Assembly (NCBI GenBank): GCA_900318555.1 | Contig: ONKX01000040.1 | Span: 1 to 34,909, forward strand | Reading direction: 5' to 3' | Source: an uncultured Prevotellaceae bacterium | GTDB taxonomy: Bacteria; Bacteroidota; Bacteroidia; Bacteroidales; Bacteroidaceae | DNA length: 34,909 nt | In this document: in pieces, positions 31,350 through 34,909 of the stretch | How the letters are laid out: each line of letters begins with the position of its first letter | Position numbering within the stretch: the stretch's first letter is position 1 | The notes under the pieces: generated by a model | Databases searched by the model: none | What the model saw: the letters and a program-made list of their open reading frames with translations, nothing else | Told to the model about the DNA's origin: nothing | Program-made: the position numbers and the translations under genes

Positions 31350-31922
31350 ATGGAACAGAAATTCAGCAATAACAGTATTGACCTTTAGGGGCTGCGCGAG
31401 TTTTGCGAGCGTGAGGGTGAGGCGGTGGTTTACTGCAAGGGTGATCAGTTGGAGCGTGAGGGCGACCCGGCACGTTGGATGGCATTCGTGGAGAGCGGAT
31501 GCTTCAAGTATGTGAATCGTAGTAGTGACGACAGGGAGCACATCACGTGGTTCTCCTTCGTGGGCGAATTCGTGGTCGATTACCCGACGTTTCTCTACGA
31601 CCGTCCTTCACAAACTACCATTGTGGCGATGATGACCAGCCGCATTTTCAGGGTCACGGGTGAACAGATGCGACAGTTTTTCGACCAGAGCATGAAGACG
31701 ATGAAGCTGCGAGCCATCATCGCCGAGCACATTCTCTGCCAGTTTCGTTTGCGCTATCTCGACCTCCACTGCACTACGCCCCGCGAGCGTTACGACTTGC
31801 TCATGCAGCGTTGCCCGGGCATCGTGGAGCACCTCGACTTGCAGGACATCGCCTCGTTCCTTAACGTCACGCCCAAAACCATCAGCAAGATACGCAAAGA
31901 TATCACTTTCGGCAAAGATTAG
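31350..31922 (+). pseudogene. Crp/Fnr-family regulator with in-frame TAG at codon 13
   Basis: From ATG 31350 the frame reads MEQKFSNNSIDL, then TAG (31386-31388), then GLREFCEREGEAVVYCKGDQ and on to a stop at 31920-31922, 190 codons in all. The cyclic-nucleotide-binding-like beta-roll spans about 20-120, and the C-terminal winged helix-turn-helix ends DIASFLNVTPKTISKIRKDI. CAG to TAG (Gln to stop) is the simplest change. A shorter protein of 165 residues could start at GTG 31425 but would lack the first beta strand. Either this is a recent nonsense mutation, or an alternative start or readthrough rescues it. The rest of the frame is intact, pointing to a recent event. Confidence 0.8.
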
Positions 31923-31960
31923 GTGTAAATTTAACAAAAACTCTTAACCTGGTTAAGACT

Positions 31961-32002
31961 TTCACCCTCGGCATCCGATTTTTAGGGTTCGCCGAGGGTG
32001 AA
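31961..32002 (+). terminator. Terminator-like hairpin after the Crp/Fnr gene
   Basis: TTCACCCTCGGC (31961-31972) pairs perfectly with GCCGAGGGTGAA (31991-32002). Just before it lies the near-palindrome CTTAACCTGGTTAAG (31943-31957). The following bases are only mildly T-rich. The segment 31953-31973 is identical to the reverse complement of 34396-34416. Confidence 0.65.
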
Positions 32003-32018
32003 TTATTATGGTATTTTG

Positions 32019-32026
32019 TAACTTCG
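32019..32026 (+). promoter_or_regulatory. Orphan -7-like box facing a minus-strand remnant
   Basis: TAACTTCG, followed by GCGG and an A/T-rich leader (to about 32067), looks like a Bacteroidota promoter plus leader on the plus strand. Only a 27-codon frame (GTG 32068) follows before the minus-strand pseudogenes. Probably the remains of a promoter whose gene is lost. Confidence 0.3.
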
Positions 32027-32128
32027 CGGTCGAAAATCAACATATAAATCATTAAATAGATAAAAAAGTGAAAAATCCGTGTCCAAATTCATGGAAAAAG
32101 TGTGGGGGCCTGCGCTTTCTTTATGCCT

Positions 32129-32398
32129 TTGAGTTAGTGCTTTCCCCATAGACGGATAATCGGGCAGGAACTGTGCGGTCAGCACCGATGTCTTGTGCTT
32201 TCTCCCGTCGATAATAGCGGCATTCTTCTTCAATCGCACTTCCTTACGTAGTCCGTCCTTCGTCAGCACTACATGGTCTTTGCCCACTTCTGCGTTGTTC
32301 CAATATTCGCAGTCGTATATGGCGTAGTCATCGAACAGCCCGATAAGCCATTCGCCTGTCGCCTCGTCCCTCAGACAGAGGTCGAGACTCGATTTCAC
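32129..32398 (-). pseudogene. Fragment of a second TlpA-family-associated protein
   Basis: About 90 codons (KSSLDLCLRDEATGEWLIGL ... SVLTAQFLPDYPSMGKAL) that I recognise as the N-terminal domain region of Prevotella proteins ending in TlpA-like thioredoxin domains. It lacks a normal start and signal peptide and loses similarity after MGKAL. It adjoins, out of frame, the end of the neighbouring TlpA-like pseudogene, as if two paralogues had recombined or an intervening segment had been deleted. Confidence 0.55.
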
Positions 32399-32399
32399 T

Positions 32400-34231
32400 T
32401 GCTATTTCATTCTTAATTGTGTCTGGGCCAGGGAAACCGATGCTCTTGTAGGTCTGTTCGCCCTTGGCGTTGTAGATGGCGTAAGTGGGGATGCCTTCTG
32501 ACTCGTACTTTTGGAGGATGTAACCGTATTGCTCATTTGTCAGGTAGTAGTGGTCACCATCAATATCCTTAATCATCTCCTGCCAAGTGGACAGAGGCGA
32601 AGAGGGACAAACTGGACGTTCTGTCCCTTCATCTGCTCCTTCATGGGTACCATAGCTTTGTGTCCGGCCCGACAAGGACCACACCATGTAGCCCAGATGT
32701 CGATGAGCACGGCTTTGCCCTTATACTTGTCGATGATGGTCTGTAGGATGTCCTCTGGGGCCACGTCGTCGTACTTCTTATAGAACACGTCCTCCTGACT
32801 TGCCAGTTGCAGGGCTACACGCTGCTGTTTGGCTCGATAATCAAGGATGACGGCCTTGCAATCTTCAAAAGGCAAGTTTTTGATGTCCTTTTCTTTAACA
32901 TTTTCACTCTCAAGAAGCAATGGTATTGCTCGAAGAATCGAGTTGTAAGTATTCTTTTCTTGTGCTTTCTTGTCATAGACATCCAGAACGACTTGCCAGA
33001 ATGCTGAGCTGCATGGAGAACCAGGTTCGTTCAGGAATTTCCAATTGTAGGCAAGTTCGTCCGCTGAAAGAGGAAGCATGTCTATGCACTTCTTGTAGTT
33101 TTCTTCGTAATTCTCATTGGTCATATAGACGGTGCCGTCTTCATCTACCTTGTATTGGCAGTATGTGTTTGCAAACTGGCGTGTCCATTCGATGTAGTCA
33201 GCCTCTGCTATCATGCAGAGCAAATCTTTGGTAGCAGTGGTGTATTTCGTTTTTATGAAAGCAGCAATGCGCTTGTCGAAAATGTCCGTCAGGCACATCA
33301 GGCGTTCTTCCTTGGTTTGGCATTCCCTGACTTTCAGGAATACTGTCGTGTCGTCCCCGTAATCCTCATCATATGCAGCCGCCAAATCCCTATTGGTTTT
33401 GGCAAGATAGCCTTTGAAAGCCACGAACGGTTTCTTGTCAGAGGTAATCTTCATTAGAATATCAGTCTCTTGCCCTGGGGCAATGATGATGTTGCTATAG
33501 GCCAAACCTTGAACGCCGACAGTTACCTCGCGAGCCAGCCACAAGGGAATCTCAACCTCCAGGGTGCCATCGTCAGCAAATGGGAAGAACTTGGAGAAAG
33601 ACTCCGTAGAGCCTAATGGCTTGAAGCCACCCACATAGAATTCCAGTTTCATACCAGGTTTATAGCCCAGCATCTTTACATTGATCGTTGCTATACCTTT
33701 ATTTATCTTAGCAACGGGCAAAGTTTCGTCTTTGGCGTATTTTACACTCTTCCAGTCATCAGGCAATACCAACTTCTGCTTAGTCTTACTGTCGCAGATA
33801 TTCCAGAACCGGAAGGCTCCGTCGACATCACCTTCCGAGAAGTCCATCTCTTTGGTGTCGAGTGGCACGGGCTTGAAGTGAAGAGCCAGGTTGACCTTTC
33901 CGCTTTCAGGCATCCAAAAGAGTGAGTCGAGTTGCAGGTCTAACTCCTGTTCGTTGGTCTTTTTTCCATTCGTGATGGCGTACTTCTTGCCGTCGGGTGT
34001 CTGCACAAACGACTCTTTGGCAAAGCGAATCCAAACGTTCGGTCTGTAGTTTGCAGTGATATGCAGTACGGTTTCCGTTTGTTTCAGTTCCACCTTGGTG
34101 ATTTCAAACGTCGAGTTGTATGTTCCCATAAAGGCTGCGGGCTTTTCCCATACGATTGTCTTTTTTGCCTGCCCCGCCACTGCGACGAGGGCGAGCAGGA
34201 TGGTGATGATGGATTTCTTGTTCATGTTCAT
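32400..34231 (-). pseudogene. TlpA-like thiol-disulfide oxidoreductase, frameshifted
   Basis: Begins with a signal peptide (MNMNKKSIITILLALVAVAG) and about 480 residues of the beta-rich and helical domains typical of large Bacteroidota TlpA-family proteins. The thioredoxin domain has the active site IWATWCGPCRAGH. After QNVQFV the frame breaks at about 32600-32605 and ends at 32573. The natural continuation (SPLSTWQEMIKDIDGDHYYL ... EGIPTYAIYNAKG ... GFPGPDTIKNEI) is in another frame, so one lost base, or a gain of two, explains it. As written, the thioredoxin fold is cut after its first half, so the protein is likely non-functional. No clear promoter was found upstream. Confidence 0.75.
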
Positions 34232-34362
34232 TTCGTTTTGTTTGTTATACCTTTATATTATATATACGACGTTTTCGTGGAAATATCTCTTTCGGGGCAT
34301 TCACGTCATGCTGTAACCGCCTCCGAGAGTCATTCCGAGCCACAAAGTTACGGAAAACGGCA

Positions 34363-34404
34363 CAAAAAAGCCCTCGGCAAAGCCCGGAAATCGGGTGCCG
34401 AGGG
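34363..34404 (-). terminator. Terminator after the second Crp/Fnr tail
   Basis: On the minus strand CCCTCGGCA (34404-34396 side) pairs with TGCCGAGGG (34379-34371 side), with inner CCCG/CGGG pairing, followed by TTTTTT (34369-34364). The upstream side matches the Crp/Fnr copy-1 terminator region. Confidence 0.75.
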
Positions 34405-34436
34405 TGAAAGTCTTAAACTAGTTAAAGAAAGTGGCG

Positions 34437-34574
34437 CTATTTTTTCGCTTCGAACGTGATATCTTTGCGGATGGTGCTCAGGTAATTGGGCGTGACGCAG
34501 AGAAAAGAGGCGAGGTCCTGCAAGGCAAGGTGATGCACGATGCCGGGACAACGACGTAGCAGCAACTCGAAGCG
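34437..34574 (-). pseudogene. C-terminal remnant of a second Crp/Fnr regulator
   Basis: The last 45 codons of an open frame (RFELLLRRCPGIVHHLALQD, LASFLCVTPNYLSTIRKDIT, FEAKK) match the helix-turn-helix end of the gene at 31350-31922 (RYDLLMQRCPGIVEHLDLQD, IASFLNVTPKTISKIRKDIT). Upstream of about 34574 the similarity stops abruptly, so the sensory domain is gone. Orientation is opposite to copy 1. Confidence 0.75.
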
Positions 34575-34677
34575 CGAAGCGGAGATGGAAGAGGCACGCA
34601 AGAACAGCATTTCGTTTGAAGAATATGCCAAGGCGCATCCCGATTCCTCGTTGGCCAAGATGCGCGGGAAGAAGTAG
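34540..34677 (+). other. 45-codon open frame, possible tail of an unknown gene
   Basis: Reads MPGQRRSSNSKREAEMEEAR, then KNSISFEEYAKAHPDSSLAK, MRGKK. The part after about 34575, where the Crp/Fnr remnant ends, has the composition of a real protein terminus (charged, helical), while the first 12 codons are antisense to the Crp/Fnr remnant. I do not recognise the family. Likely the 3' end of a broken gene abutting the Crp/Fnr fragment. Confidence 0.35.
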
Positions 34678-34719
34678 GGGCAGTGATGTGTTAAACAAAA
34701 CGGAAACCTGAAATAACGC

Positions 34720-34752
34720 GAAAAGGAACCAGAGAAACTCTGATTCCTTTTC
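34720..34752. terminator. Bidirectional terminator-like hairpin
   Basis: GAAAAGGAACCAGAG (34720-34734) and CTCTGATTCCTTTTC (34738-34752) pair with one mismatch around a 3-nt loop. A- and T-runs at the base suit termination in both directions. It lies between the unknown tail on the plus strand and the DUF1294 fragment on the minus strand. Confidence 0.6.
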
Positions 34753-34783
34753 GTTCTGTACACCCGCAGGGGCCAGATAACAT

Positions 34784-34909
34784 ATCTTCATTCCAAGCAA
34801 AGCTCCGATGCTTCCGCCGATAGCTGCAAGTATCAGCAAGGTAGCCTCCGATATGCGCCAGCTGCCTTTCTTGGCCTTCCACTTATCAATGCCATAGACC
34901 AGGAAGGTC
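34784..34909 (-). pseudogene. DUF1294 membrane protein, cut by the window edge and lacking its native end
   Basis: Reading leftward from the edge: FLVYGIDKWKAKKGSWRISE, then ATLLILAAIGGSIGALLGMK. This is the core of the small DUF1294 membrane protein (YGIDKxxA and the Gly-rich helix ending LLGMK). The usual continuation (an RHKT-like stretch and a last helix) is missing; the frame instead runs through the hairpin at 34720-34752 and the Crp/Fnr remnant without a native stop. The 5' end is outside the window. Confidence 0.65.

Noticed and set aside
34754-34790. CCCCTGCGGGTGTACAGAACG on the minus strand as a tRNA 3' end or attachment site
   Set aside because: No T-arm or cloverleaf could be built around it.

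Overview
The window looks like a chromosomal segment of a Prevotellaceae member (Prevotella / Segatella / Xylanibacter group, phylum Bacteroidota). The basis is: promoters of the Bacteroidota primary-sigma type (TTTG about 20 nt upstream of TAnnTTTG); serine palmitoyltransferase; type III glutamine synthetase; YidC with a large periplasmic domain; DUF3078, DUF1573 and DUF4923 proteins; and A/T-rich leaders without strong Shine-Dalgarno sites. No tools were used, so protein families are recognised from motifs and remembered relatives.

Layout. 1-2.4 kb: a secreted dipeptidyl-peptidase IV-type protease. 2.4-5.8 kb (minus): yidC overlapping a DUF1846 gene, from a promoter back to back with that of a DUF3078 outer-membrane protein (5.9-7.2 kb). 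7.3-7.7 kb: a DUF1573 protein, then 659 nt without a convincing gene that holds a 59-nt imperfect palindrome and 21-bp tandem repeats. 8.3-13.6 kb: a four-subunit 2-oxoacid:ferredoxin oxidoreductase operon (delta-alpha-beta-gamma), a membrane metallophosphoesterase and a two-domain secreted esterase. 13.7-17.5 kb (minus): mannonate dehydratase, a LolC/E-like permease and a class I aminotransferase. 17.7-18.5 kb: an LUD-domain protein and tRNA-Pro. 18.7-21.3 kb: serine palmitoyltransferase divergent from a diacylglycerol/sphingosine kinase-like enzyme, then a small FeoB-associated-type protein and tRNA-Cys. 21.5-31.1 kb (minus): a tightly packed seven-gene cluster, GHL10 hydrolase - RuvC - tandem ABC ATPase - ClpC - DUF4923 - N-carbamoylputrescine amidase - glutamine synthetase III, with one good promoter at its head. 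31.3-34.9 kb: a mosaic of decaying genes: a Crp/Fnr gene with an in-frame TAG, a frameshifted TlpA-like gene joined to a piece of another, a second Crp/Fnr tail in opposite orientation, and a DUF1294 gene cut by the window edge and apparently missing its native C-terminus.

The most unusual signals lie between or at the edges of genes. (1) A perfect 7-bp tandem duplication puts the first 19 codons of the oxidoreductase beta subunit out of frame. (2) Several short gaps are filled with 7- or 8-bp tandem arrays whose unit differs from gap to gap. (3) A 30-bp element occurs twice, exactly, in inverted orientation 7.4 kb apart, with a diverged third partial copy. (4) Several promoters sit so close to their start codons that the mRNAs should be almost leaderless. 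(5) The right end carries inverted Crp/Fnr 3' regions with the same terminator. I found no CRISPR array, intact insertion sequence, prophage or replication origin.
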